In this document: positions 38,399 to 50,028 of the stretch, one piece after another
Position numbering within the stretch: the stretch's first letter is position 1
Layout: each line of letters begins with the position of its first letter
Source: Pseudoroseicyclus aestuarii
Lineage (GTDB): Bacteria > Pseudomonadota > Alphaproteobacteria > Rhodobacterales > Rhodobacteraceae
Length of the DNA stretch: 64,000 nucleotides
Direction: 5' to 3'
NCBI RefSeq assembly: GCF_003217255.1
Contig: NZ_QJTE01000002.1
Span: 62,001-126,000 of the forward strand
The notes under the pieces: generated by a model
Databases searched by the model: none
Told to the model about the DNA's origin: nothing
The model's input: only the letters and a program-made list of their open reading frames with translations
Position numbers and translations under genes: made by a program

Positions 38399-38459
38399 GC
38401 CCCCTCTTCGCCGGCACCGGCCCCTGTCACTCCAGGGGCCGGCAGTCGCTTTCGAAGGG

Positions 38460-40331
38460 TCAGCCGTCGATGGTGACGGTGATGCCGGTTTCGGTGGTCT
38501 CGGCGGTCAGCTCGACCCCCTCGGCCTCGACGCTGTCGAAGCTGCCGGTCAGGCTTTCCGCCGTCAGGACGGTCACCGTCTCGCCCGCCGCGGGCATCTC
38601 GTCGCCGAAGTCGACGCGCAGGGTGCCGCCCTCGATCTCGGTCGCGCCCACCGTCAGCCCGGCCTCCGTCACCACGAGCGTGCCGCCGGTGACCAGCAGG
38701 TCGCCCGCGCCGAGGGCCGTCTCGGTGCCCGCGACAAGCGTGCCCTCCTCGAGGCGGGTGCCGCCCGCGTAGGCGCTCTCGCCCAGCAGCTCCAGCGTGC
38801 CGGCGCCGGATTTGGTCAGCATGCCGGGGCCGTCGATGTCGTTCTCCCAGCGGTCGTGACCCTCGAGGCCCTCGCCCTCCAGCGTCACGGTTACGTCGCC
38901 CGGAAAGCTGCCGTAGCCCGCCGCCGCCGCGACGAGGTCGAGGCGACCCCAGCCGTTGCTCTCGTCCAGCACCGGGTAGCCGCTGTCGATGCCGGTGGAA
39001 TAAAGCACCACGCGGCGCTGATCGGCGTCGAGGTAGGGGAACCGCGTCTCGAGCAGCACCTCGGCGCCCTGCGGCACGATCATCTCCTGGCCGGCGGCCT
39101 CCGTGTCCTGCGGCAGGCCGTAGGTCATCCGCTCGCGGTAAAGCGCGCGGGTCTCGTCATCCGCGGCCCAGCGATCCTCGCCCGCGTCCTCATGCGCCAT
39201 GTCCCAGAGCGCCTGCGCGTCGCCGCCGGCCAGACCCTGCAGCATGTCCTCGCGCGCCTGCACCTTCAGATCCTCGAAACGTGGATCGCCCAGGTAGGCG
39301 GCGGCCGTTGCGGTCGCCATGACGCGTCCGCCGATCACGTCGAGCGGGCTGTGCATGCCGGTGACGACGCGGTTGTTGCCAAGCTCCGAGGCGCGGATCA
39401 GCAGCGGCGCGTACCGCTCGGGCAGCGCATAGGCATAGGCATAGGCGGCGACGTAGCCGGCATTGGTATGGCCCGAGGGGAAGCCGCCGTCCTTGTTGCG
39501 GCCGCGGGTCTCGCGCGCGCTCAGAAGCGCGGGCACCACCGCGACGCTGGTCTCATAGGTCTCGACGGGGGTGTCGTTCTCGGGGCTGACCGGTTCGGTC
39601 CCGGTCTGCACCACCTCGCCCGCGTCGTTCATCCGCCAGGGCCGGGGCGAGGCGTAGAAATACTTCGCCGGCGAGGTCGAGCCCTCGGGACCGCGCATCG
39701 CATCCATGAAGGCGACGAAGTCGCCAAGCTCGGACTCCAGGCTGCCATGCTGCACGCCCTCGTCGTCCTCCTTGACGCCAAGCTCGGCCTCGGGATCGAA
39801 GTCGGTCAGCTCATGCGCGATGGTCGTCGTGGCGCCGGCGGCCTCGCGGTAGCCCTCGGCCAGCGGGCCCATGCCCTCGATCACCGAGAAGCCCTGCGCG
39901 CGGCGGTCGTCGAGATAGGCTTCCAGCGCCTGCTGCGGGCTGCGGTCGGTGGTGACATCGACGACGTAGGCGATGTTCGCCTCCCAGACGGCGGGGTCCA
40001 CGATCTGGACCTGCGAATAGTCCATCGCGCCGTCGCCATTGGCGCCGCCCTGGCGCCAGGCCTCGTCGCCCAAGCTCCAGATATCATCGAAGCCCGAGAG
40101 GATCGCGATGATCGGGTTCTCGTCGCGGTCGTACTTCTTCAGCTCGGCGCCATCCGCGCCCGTTCCGGCCTGGGCCTGGTAATGCTCGACGACGGGCAGC
40201 GGGCCGCTCACCTCGGGCAGCGGAACCGTGAAGGGGCCGGCCCCCTCGGGCGCGGCAAGCGCGGGGGCGGCAAGGCTGCACAGCAGCGCGGCGGCAGAGG
40301 CGGTTCCGGCCAGGCGGGCAGAGGCGGGCAT
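38460..40331 (-). CDS. Secreted PAP2-family acid phosphatase with autotransporter-like C-terminal repeats
   Basis: 623 residues from ATG 40331 (signal peptide cleaved after ALAA, about residue 29). The PAP2/class A phosphatase motifs are KYFYASPRPW (K-x6-R-P), FPSGHTNAG (PSGH) and NNRVVTGMHSPLDVIGG (SR-x5-H-x3-D-like), around residues 220-330. After about residue 470 the sequence becomes Gly/Thr/Glu-rich with the autotransporter-associated repeat (KSGAGTLELLGESAYAGGT, EEGTLVAG). No outer-membrane beta-barrel is encoded. It probably hydrolyses phosphomonoesters outside the inner membrane. Confidence 0.88.
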   Translation of the reverse strand: MPASARLAGTASAAALLCSLAAPALAAPEGAGPFTVPLPEVSGPLPVVEHYQAQAGTGADGAELKKYDRDENPIIAILSGFDDIWSLGDEAWRQGGANGDGAMDYSQVQIVDPAVWEANIAYVVDVTTDRSPQQALEAYLDDRRAQGFSVIEGMGPLAEGYREAAGATTTIAHELTDFDPEAELGVKEDDEGVQHGSLESELGDFVAFMDAMRGPEGSTSPAKYFYASPRPWRMNDAGEVVQTGTEPVSPENDTPVETYETSVAVVPALLSARETRGRNKDGGFPSGHTNAGYVAAYAYAYALPERYAPLLIRASELGNNRVVTGMHSPLDVIGGRVMATATAAAYLGDPRFEDLKVQAREDMLQGLAGGDAQALWDMAHEDAGEDRWAADDETRALYRERMTYGLPQDTEAAGQEMIVPQGAEVLLETRFPYLDADQRRVVLYSTGIDSGYPVLDESNGWGRLDLVAAAAGYGSFPGDVTVTLEGEGLEGHDRWENDIDGPGMLTKSGAGTLELLGESAYAGGTRLEEGTLVAGTETALGAGDLLVTGGTLVVTEAGLTVGATEIEGGTLRVDFGDEMPAAGETVTVLTAESLTGSFDSVEAEGVELTAETTETGITVTIDG

Positions 40332-40636
40332 CTCGATCATCCTTCCATGGGGTGGTCTCGCCGGCTGGCTAGAGAGCGCAGGTATCAGTTCGGTGACATC
40401 ACGCCTCGAGCGCCGCGAGGGAAGGAGGGGCAAGATCCGACATCGTTCAACACGATCCTGAAGGCTTCTCATTAGGCTGCACCGCCCGATCCGGGCTAAC
40501 ACGATCAGACCCGCCCAAGGCGCCGGCCCGCCGGCGCCGGACGGCGGGACCGAGGACCATTGCATCGGCGCCCCGCTGCGCCGGCAGGCTCGGGTCAACG
40601 ATGGTCTTGGACGCGCCGCAACCAGGAGACTGCGCC
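40332..40636. promoter_or_regulatory. Divergent region between the PAP2 phosphatase and bmt
   Basis: 305 bases that must hold both promoters. The stretch is mixed in composition, with CATCACG and AAGCTTCT-like AT pockets near 40390-40480, but I found no clear hairpin, riboswitch or -35/-10 pair. The phosphatase SD (GGAAGG) is at its left edge and the bmt SD (CAGGAGA) at its right edge. Confidence 0.4.
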
Positions 40637-41686
40637 ATGAGCGAGAACCGTCTGACCGCCGCCCTCGACAAGGGCCCCGTGATCTGTGCCGAGGGCTTCC
40701 TCTTCGAGCTGGAGCGGCGCGGCTACCTGACCGCGGGCGAATTCGTCCCCGAGGTCGCGCTGGAACACCCCGAGGCGCTGCGCGCGCTGCACGTCGATTT
40801 CCAGCGCGCCGGATCGGATATCGTCGAGGCCTTCACCTACAACGGCCACCGCGAGAAGATGCGCGTGATCGGCAAGGAAGAGCTGCTCGAGCCGCTGAAT
40901 CGCGCCGCCCTGCGCATCGCCCGCGAGGTCGCGGACAACAAGCCGGGCAACCTCATGGCCGGGAACATCTCCAACACCAACATCTGGGATCCCGCCGATC
41001 CCGCCCGCCAGGACGAGGTCCGCGCCATGTTCCGCGAGATGGTCGGCTGGGCCGTCGAGGAAGGCGCCGACATCATCGTGGGCGAGACCTTCTACTACGC
41101 CGGAGAGGCGCTGGCCGCGCTGGAGGTGGCGAAGGAGAGCGGGTTGCCCATCGTCCTGACGTTGGCGCCGATGGCCGCGAACGAGCTGATGGACGGCACC
41201 GGCATCGTCGAGACCTGCCAGCGGCTGGAACAGGGCGGCGCCGATGTCGTCGGCCTCAACTGCTTCCGCGGGCCTCAGACGATGATGCCCTGGCTGAAGA
41301 AGATCCGCGCCGCGGTCTCCTGCCACGTCGGCGCGCTGCCGATCCCCTACCGCACCACCGAGGCGGAGCCGACCTTCTTCAATCTTTCCGACACCAACGG
41401 CTGCACCTGCCCGGCCCCGCATGGCCGCACCTTCCCCACTGCGCTCGATCCGCTGTTCTGCAACCGCTACGAGATCGGCGCCTTCGGCAAGGAGGCTTAC
41501 GGTCTTGGCGTGAACTACCTCGGCGTCTGCTGCGGCGCGAGCCCGATGCACATCCGCGAGATCTCCGAGGCCGTGGGGCTGACGACCGATGCCAGCCGCT
41601 ACTCCGAGCGGATGGAGAACCACTTCATGTATGGCACCAACGCCCGGCTGCCCGGCCATATCAAGGCGCTCGGCGAACAGGCCTAG
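40637..41686 (+). CDS. bmt: Betaine-homocysteine S-methyltransferase
   Basis: 349 residues. Zinc-dependent transfer of a methyl group from a betaine (or S-methylmethionine) to homocysteine, giving methionine. Zinc Cys residues are in VGLNCFRGP (about 215) and GVCCGASP (about 302), and the barrel start GPVICAEGFLFELERRGYL is typical of the Bmt group in Rhizobiales and Rhodobacterales. ATG 40637 is preferred to 40601 because CAGGAGA precedes it. Functionally linked to the betaine/choline importer at 12.4-15.7 kb. It converges with gyrB at a perfect hairpin. Confidence 0.9.
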   Translation: MSENRLTAALDKGPVICAEGFLFELERRGYLTAGEFVPEVALEHPEALRALHVDFQRAGSDIVEAFTYNGHREKMRVIGKEELLEPLNRAALRIAREVADNKPGNLMAGNISNTNIWDPADPARQDEVRAMFREMVGWAVEEGADIIVGETFYYAGEALAALEVAKESGLPIVLTLAPMAANELMDGTGIVETCQRLEQGGADVVGLNCFRGPQTMMPWLKKIRAAVSCHVGALPIPYRTTEAEPTFFNLSDTNGCTCPAPHGRTFPTALDPLFCNRYEIGAFGKEAYGLGVNYLGVCCGASPMHIREISEAVGLTTDASRYSERMENHFMYGTNARLPGHIKALGEQA

Positions 41687-41695
41687 GGCGCGACC

Positions 41696-41726
41696 GCGCG
41701 CCGGCGGCCCTTTGCCGCCGGCGCGC
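41696..41726. terminator. Bidirectional hairpin between bmt and gyrB
   Basis: Perfect 13-bp arms GCGCGCCGGCGGC / GCCGCCGGCGCGC around CCTTT, exactly in the 45-base gap between two convergent stops. On the + strand it is followed by CTTCCT rather than a T-run. Confidence 0.75.
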
Positions 41727-41731
41727 CTTCC

Positions 41732-44758
<3,027 letters not shown>

Positions 44759-44769
<11 letters not shown>

Positions 44770-45205
44770 GATCGGGCTCCGGCAGGGTCAGCGTGCCATC
44801 CTCGCTCAGCGGCCAGAAGGGGTTATGCGCCAACTCCCAGACATGGCCGTCAGGATCGGCGAAATACCCCGAATACCCGCCCCAGAAGACCTTTTCCGGC
44901 GCCTTGAGCGCCTCGGCCCCGGCAGCCAGCGCAGCCTCGAAGGCGGCATCGACCTCGGCCTCGGTGGAAAGGTTCTGCGCCAGCGTCATCGCGCCGGTGC
45001 CCAGCCTCGCCTCCGCCCGCCCCTGGTCCCTGGCCAGCGCGCCGCGCTCGAAAAGCGAGAGGGCGAGGCCGTTCAACTGGTACAGCGCCAGCCCCTCGGT
45101 GCTTCTGGCGTGCAGGCGCCAGCCAAGCGCCTCGTAGAAGGTCCGCGCCCGGGCCATGTCCGCCACGCCGAGGGTAATCAGGGTCACGCGCTGCGCGATG
45201 CTCAT
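44759..45205 (-). CDS. VOC family (glyoxalase/bleomycin-resistance fold) protein
   Basis: 148 residues. The beta-alpha-beta-beta-beta VOC pattern is visible: VTLITLGVADMARARTFYEALGW at the start, then ALYQLNGLALSLFE, and YSGYFADPDGHVWELAHNPFW near the end, with a Glu that could be a metal ligand. No specific substrate can be assigned. Overlaps recF by four bases and the GNAT gene by 11. Confidence 0.9.
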
Positions 45206-46356
45206 GGGGCCGGTCTCTCCTCCACGACCGAGGCGCCCTCCGCCTCCGTCACCTCGAGATACTGCGCCCGCGCGCCCAGCGTGTCGAACAGTTCCGCCCC
45301 GGTGCCGGTCAGGAAGGCCTGGGAGCCAAGGGCCGCGATCTCGTCATAGAGCGCGGCGCGCCGCCCGGCATCGAGATGCGCGGCCACCTCGTCCAGCAGC
45401 AGGATCGGCGCGGCGCCCAGATCCTGCGCCAGCGCGCGCGCATTGGCGAGGATCAGGCTGATCAGCAGGGCCTTCTGCTCTCCGGTCGAGGCGTCTGAGG
45501 CCGCGACACCCTTGGCCCGCCAGACCGCCCGAAGATCGCTGCGATGCGGCCCCACCAGCGCGCGCCCCGCCGCCATGTCGCGGGGGCGCCCCTCGGCCAG
45601 CGCGGCGCGCAGCGCCTCTTCGTCCTCGATCAGCCGCTCGGGGTGTTCGAGCGCGAGGTCGGCGGCGGGAAAGGCGGTTTCGGCCGCGCCCTGCGCCGCC
45701 ATCAGCCGGGCGATGGCCGCCGCCCGCCCCGCCTCGAGCGCGGCGCCGGCCTGCGCCATCCGCCCCTCGAGCGCGGCATACCAGGCCGCGTCGCGCACCA
45801 TGTCCTTGAGCAGGCGGTTCCGTTCGCGCATCGCCTTGTCATAGGCCAGCGCGACCTCGGCATGGGCGGGATCGAAGCTCATGGCGGCGCGGTCGATGAA
45901 GCGGCGGCGCCCCTCGGCGCCCTCGATCCAGAGCCGGTCCATGGAGGGCACCAGCCAGAGCACCCGCAGCACCCGCCCCAGCGCGACCTGCGGCGCCGCC
46001 TTGCCGTCCAGCGTGACGGAGCGGCTTTGCCCCGGCTCGGCCCATGTCTCGATCTCGTGGGTGCCATCCGGGCCGGCGGTGCCTGCGGCGATCTTCCAGC
46101 CAAGCCCCTCGGGGCGGCGGGACAGATCCTCGGCACTGGCGCGGCGCATTCCGCGCCCCGGCGACAGAAGCGAGACGGCCTCGATCAGGTTGGTCTTGCC
46201 GGCGCCGTTCGGGCCGTAAAGCGCGACGGGCCGCCCGTCGAAGGACAGCCGCACGCGCCGGTGCGAGCGGAAGTGCGACAGCAGCAGCGCCTCAAGCCGA
46301 AGCCGCGCGCCGCTTCTGTCATCGGGTCCGGGATCGGCCTGATCGCCCGGCGTCAC
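45202..46356 (-). CDS. recF: DNA replication and repair protein RecF
   Basis: 384 residues. SMC-like ABC ATPase that loads RecA at gaps. The Walker A YGPNGAGKTNLIEA is at about residue 48, the signature STGEQKALLISLILA at about 292, and the Walker B LLLDEVAAHLDAGRR at about 325. The start is GTG 46356, overlapping the dnaN stop (GTGA). A shortened N-terminal extension (MTPGDQADPGPDD) precedes the first conserved strand. Standard dnaN-recF coupling. Confidence 0.96.
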   Translation of the reverse strand: MTPGDQADPGPDDRSGARLRLEALLLSHFRSHRRVRLSFDGRPVALYGPNGAGKTNLIEAVSLLSPGRGMRRASAEDLSRRPEGLGWKIAAGTAGPDGTHEIETWAEPGQSRSVTLDGKAAPQVALGRVLRVLWLVPSMDRLWIEGAEGRRRFIDRAAMSFDPAHAEVALAYDKAMRERNRLLKDMVRDAAWYAALEGRMAQAGAALEAGRAAAIARLMAAQGAAETAFPAADLALEHPERLIEDEEALRAALAEGRPRDMAAGRALVGPHRSDLRAVWRAKGVAASDASTGEQKALLISLILANARALAQDLGAAPILLLDEVAAHLDAGRRAALYDEIAALGSQAFLTGTGAELFDTLGARAQYLEVTEAEGASVVEERPAP

Positions 46357-47468
46357 ACGCGCATCGGCATCACGACGTAGACGGCGCTGGTGTCATTGCC
46401 TTCGCGCATCAATGTCGGATCGCCGGAGGAATTGAACAGGAAGACCGCGTTCTCGCGATCAACCTGAGAGGCGATCTCGAGCAGGTACTTCGCGTTGAAG
46501 CCGATCTCCAGCCGCTCGTCGCCATAGGCCACGGCCAGCTCTTCCTCGGCGGCGCCGCTGTCGGGCGCATTGACCGACAGCACCAGCCGATCCTCGTCGA
46601 GCGCCAGCTTCACCGCCCGGCTCCGCTCGGAGCTGACGGTGGCGACGCGGTCGACGGCGCGGGCGAACTCGCTCGCGTCGACCTCGAGGCGCCGGGTGTT
46701 GCCCTGCGGAATGACGCGGCTGTAATCGGGGAAGGTGCCGTCGATGACCTTCGAGGTCAGGGTGATCCCCGGCGCGACGAAGCGGACCTTGGTCTCGCTG
46801 ACGCTGACCACGATCTCGGCCTCGTCGTCGTCCAGCAGCTTGCGCAGCTCGCCCACGGTCTTGCGCGGGACGATGACGCCCGGCATCCCCTCGGCCCCGT
46901 CGGGCAGCGGCGCGTCGATCCGCGCGAGCCGGTGCCCGTCGGTCGCCACGCAGCGCAGCATCTGCCCGCCGTCGCCCTCGGCGACATGCATGTAGACGCC
47001 GTTCAGGTAATAGCGCGTCTCCTCGGTCGAGATGGCGAACTTCGACTTGTCGAAAAGCCGCCGCAGCACGGGCGCGGGGGCGCTGAAGCTCACAGCGTAT
47101 TCCGAGCTCGCCATGACCGGGAAATCCTCGCGCGGGAGCGTCGCGAGGTTGAAGTTCGAGCGGCCCGCGTCGATCGTCACGCGGCCCTGCCCGGTATCGG
47201 TCAGGGTGACCAGCGCGCCGTCGGGCAGCTTGCGCACGATCTCGTTCAGCAGGACGGCGGCGACGGTCGTGGCGCCGCTGCGCTCGACCTGCGCCGGGGC
47301 GCTGTCGACGACCTCGACGTCAAGGTCGGTCGCGCGGAAGCAAACCTCGGACCCCTCGGCCTCGATCAGCACGTTGGCCAGGATCGGGATGGTGTTGCGG
47401 CGCTCGACCACCGACTGCGCCTGGGCGACCGCCTTGAGAAGCGCCGCGCGCTCGATGCTGAATTTCAT
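46353..47468 (-). CDS. dnaN: DNA polymerase III sliding clamp (beta subunit)
   Basis: 371 residues from ATG 47468, which gives the normal start MKFSIERAALLKAVAQAQSVVERRNTIPIL. It forms the ring that tethers polymerase III. Three clamp repeats are apparent, and the C-terminus MREGNDTSAVYVVMPMRV ends as in other clamps. The longer upstream frame has no family resemblance. It lies 90 bases downstream of the dnaA stop and overlaps recF. Confidence 0.98.
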   Translation of the reverse strand: MKFSIERAALLKAVAQAQSVVERRNTIPILANVLIEAEGSEVCFRATDLDVEVVDSAPAQVERSGATTVAAVLLNEIVRKLPDGALVTLTDTGQGRVTIDAGRSNFNLATLPREDFPVMASSEYAVSFSAPAPVLRRLFDKSKFAISTEETRYYLNGVYMHVAEGDGGQMLRCVATDGHRLARIDAPLPDGAEGMPGVIVPRKTVGELRKLLDDDEAEIVVSVSETKVRFVAPGITLTSKVIDGTFPDYSRVIPQGNTRRLEVDASEFARAVDRVATVSSERSRAVKLALDEDRLVLSVNAPDSGAAEEELAVAYGDERLEIGFNAKYLLEIASQVDRENAVFLFNSSGDPTLMREGNDTSAVYVVMPMRV

Positions 47469-47558
47469 GTCTCTCGCTCCGCTGTCCGGCACGCATGCCG
47501 CCCGAAGGGAAAACCTGACCGGTTTTCCAATCACGCTCAAGTGTTAGCCTGTGGAAAG

Positions 47559-48938
47559 TTATTCTTCCAGCGCCCGGCGCAACAGCTCCAGGTCATCGGC
47601 GATCTGCGCGTCGGTCTGCTTCAGCTCTTCGATCTTGCGCACCCCGTGCAGGACGGTGGTGTGATCGCGCCCGCCGAAGCGGCGCCCGATCTCGGGCAGG
47701 GACCGGCTGGTCATGGATTTCGCGAGGTACATCGCGATCTGCCGCGGCCGCGCGATGGAGCGCAGGCGCTTGGGCCCGACCAGATCGCTGAGGCGGATGT
47801 TGAAATGGTCCGAGACCTTCCGCTGGATCACCTCGATGCTGATCTTGCTGTCCGAGCTGCGCAGGATGTCCGACAGGCAGTCCTGCGTCATCTCCATCGT
47901 GATCTCGCGCCCGACGAGCGATGCGAAGGCAAACAGCCGCGTCAGCGCGCCTTCCAGCACCCGCACGTTCGACGAGATGCGATGCGCAAGGAATTCGAGC
48001 ACGCCCGGCGCGATGGTCAGCCCCGGGTACTGCTGGCGGTAGAGGTCGGCCTTGGACTGCAGGATACCGACGCGCAGCTCGTAATCGGTGGGATAGAGAT
48101 CGACCACGAGCCCCGAGGCGAGGCGCGAGGTGATGCGCTGCTCGACGTCCTTCATCGCGCCCGGCGCCCGGTCGGCAGAAATGATGATCTGCTTGCCGCC
48201 CTCGATCAGCGCGTTGAAGGTATGGAAGAATTCCTCCTGCGTGCTGTCCTTGCCGGCGAGGAATTGCACGTCGTCGACCATCAGAACGTCGACGCTGCGG
48301 TAGAGCAGCTTGAAATCCATCATCCGCTTGTCGCGCAGCGCGGTGATGAAGCGGTACATGAACTGCTCGGCCGAGGTGATGACGATCTTCACCTCCGGAT
48401 CGCGCGCCTTCAGCTCATGCGCGATGGCATGCATCAGGTGCGTCTTCCCGAGGCCGACGCCGCCGTAAAGGAACAGCGGGTTGAAGCCAGAAGGACCGCC
48501 CTCGGCCACGCGCTTGGCGGCGGCATGGGCCATCTCGTTCGGCTTGCCGACTACGAAGCGGTCAAAGGTGAAGCGCGCGTCGAGCGCGGTGCTCAGCCCC
48601 GACTCATCGGCGACGGCAGGCGCCGCGGCTTCGGCGGGCGCCGGCGCGGCGGGGGCCGGTGCCGAGGGGCGCGGCGCGGCGCGGCGCGGCTGGCCGGCGG
48701 TAAAGGCGACACGCTGCGCCTCGGCGCCGTGACGTTGCAGCTGGCTCAGGATGCGGTCGGCGAATTCTTTCTGAACGAAGCTTCCGTGGAATGTCGTCGG
48801 CGCCACGAAGCGCGCGACACCGTCTTCGATCCCGTCGAAGCAGAGCGGCGCGATCCAGCTCTTGTAGTTGTTGTCGCCGACTGCGGGAATCAGGGTCTCA
48901 CTGACCCGGGCCCAATCCTGTTCGTTCATCTGTCCCAT
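47559..48938 (-). CDS. dnaA: Chromosomal replication initiator DnaA
   Basis: 459 residues from ATG 48938 (48929 is equally possible). Binds DnaA boxes and opens the origin. Domain I starts NEQDWARVSETLIPAVG; domain II is an Ala/Pro-rich linker; domain III has Walker A LYGGVGLGKTHLMHAI, Walker B VLMVDDVQFLAGK and sensor residues; domain IV ends with the DNA-binding signature GGRDHTTVLHGVRKI. Region between dnaA and dnaN holds one weak DnaA-box-like 9-mer, TGTGGAAAG (47550-47558). Confidence 0.97.
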   Translation of the reverse strand: MGQMNEQDWARVSETLIPAVGDNNYKSWIAPLCFDGIEDGVARFVAPTTFHGSFVQKEFADRILSQLQRHGAEAQRVAFTAGQPRRAAPRPSAPAPAAPAPAEAAAPAVADESGLSTALDARFTFDRFVVGKPNEMAHAAAKRVAEGGPSGFNPLFLYGGVGLGKTHLMHAIAHELKARDPEVKIVITSAEQFMYRFITALRDKRMMDFKLLYRSVDVLMVDDVQFLAGKDSTQEEFFHTFNALIEGGKQIIISADRAPGAMKDVEQRITSRLASGLVVDLYPTDYELRVGILQSKADLYRQQYPGLTIAPGVLEFLAHRISSNVRVLEGALTRLFAFASLVGREITMEMTQDCLSDILRSSDSKISIEVIQRKVSDHFNIRLSDLVGPKRLRSIARPRQIAMYLAKSMTSRSLPEIGRRFGGRDHTTVLHGVRKIEELKQTDAQIADDLELLRRALEE

Positions 48939-49600
48939 CCGTCCGTCTCTTATGCCTGCTCCGCAGCCCTCTGCCGGGGCCACCTGGCGAGACATGCCGT
49001 TCCGGCACAGGACGACCGTTCCGCGGACAGGAGTCCGCGGCCACAGATCGAAATCGCAAGTCGGGACGTCGCAACAGAGACTTCGCGGATGCACCGAGCC
49101 CGAGGTGGGCGGTGCTCATCCGCGCAGACCCGCAACATCCCTCGGCGATGGACAGGGTGTCTGCGCGGACCGCCCTCGGGCAGCCCGCGCAAGACACGGA
49201 CAACAGCACTGCAAGGGGTGGCAGCCCCTCGCCTCGCCGGTCCGAGGCGCCGCACGGCCCTTGCCCCTTGTCCGATCCCTGGCAGGGGATCAGCGGCAAA
49301 GTCGGTGCGGCCCCTCGCCATGTTCCCCCAGGAACGACGTGAATCGCTTGAGCAAGCTACCCGCGCCGTCTCGCCCCCTCAACCGAACAAGGCGCTTGAC
49401 CGGCAACTGGCTCGCAGCGAATCCCGCGACTCGCTGAATCCGCTACGGCATCCTGAGGCCGCCTTGCGCAGCCGACACGCAGCGCCGCAATTGTCATGAA
49501 GGGATCGTCACGGCTGCTTGACAACTGCGCGTCAGCGCACAGCCGCAGCCCCGGCTGCTGAGTCTCGGAAGACGCCGCCACAGGGGGGAGCGAACGACAG
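48939..49600. promoter_or_regulatory. Long dnaA upstream region with hairpins
   Basis: About 660 bases without a gene between dnaA and the rpsT terminator. It holds a perfect 8-bp inverted repeat CCGCGGAC-AGGA-GTCCGCGG (49021-49040), an 82-base imperfect inverted repeat (49099-49180; outer arms CCCGAGG and GGCGGT against ACCGCCCTCGGG, inner perfect CCGCGCAGAC / GTCTGCGCGG), and TGCGC-GTCA-GCGCA near 49525. The consensus DnaA box TTATCCACA and close variants were not seen, so I do not call an origin here. The dnaA promoter must lie inside. Confidence 0.55.
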
Positions 49601-49630
49601 AAAAGGGGGCGCGGCAGATGCCGCGCCCCC
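49601..49630 (-). terminator. Intrinsic terminator of rpsT
   Basis: On the minus strand GGGGGCGCGGC pairs with GCCGCGCCCCC around ATCT and is followed by TTTT. It begins about 45 bases after the rpsT stop. Confidence 0.92.
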
Positions 49631-49675
49631 TGGGCCGTCAGAAACTGGCGTCGCGCCGGAAGACCGGCCGATAGA

Positions 49676-49939
49676 TCAGGCCAGCGCCTTCACGCGATGC
49701 GTCAGGCGCGACATCTTCCGCGCCACGGTGTTCTTGTGCAGCACACCCTTGGTGACGCCGCGCATCATCTCGGGCTGGGCCTCGCGCAGCGCCGTCGCGG
49801 CGACGGTCTGATCGCCGGAGGCGATCGCCTCCTCGACCTTGCGCAGGTAGGTGCGGATGCGCGAGCGGCGCATGCGGTTGATCGTTTCACGACGCTCGTT
49901 CTGGCGGGCGCGCTTCTTGGACTGGGGCGTATTTGCCAT
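49676..49939 (-). CDS. rpsT: 30S ribosomal protein S20
   Basis: 87 residues. Binds 16S rRNA early in 30S assembly. [17 protein letters not shown] start, a long basic helix with [19 protein letters not shown], and [18 protein letters not shown] near the end are typical of S20. It starts 89 bases after the aroC stop on the same strand and ends at a strong terminator. Position next to dnaA is common in this order. Confidence 0.97.
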   Translation of the reverse strand: MANTPQSKKRARQNERRETINRMRRSRIRTYLRKVEEAIASGDQTVAATALREAQPEMMRGVTKGVLHKNTVARKMSRLTHRVKALA

Positions 49940-50028
49940 GTCGGATAGGTCCCGTCTTACTGGACTGCGTTCTGAAGTCGCGCACTTACAGGCGACTCGC
50001 CGCCAGGTCAACAGCCCTGCACAGGCTG

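Noticed and set aside
46044-49499. 1151-codon open frame on the + strand across recF, dnaN and dnaA
   Set aside because: It is antisense to three certain genes, its product is Arg/Ala/His-rich with no domain, and such long antisense frames are usual where third positions are G/C.
48939-49675. Chromosomal origin (oriC) beside dnaA
   Set aside because: No cluster of TTATCCACA-type boxes and no AT-rich unwinding stretch; only hairpins. In many Alphaproteobacteria oriC is not next to dnaA.
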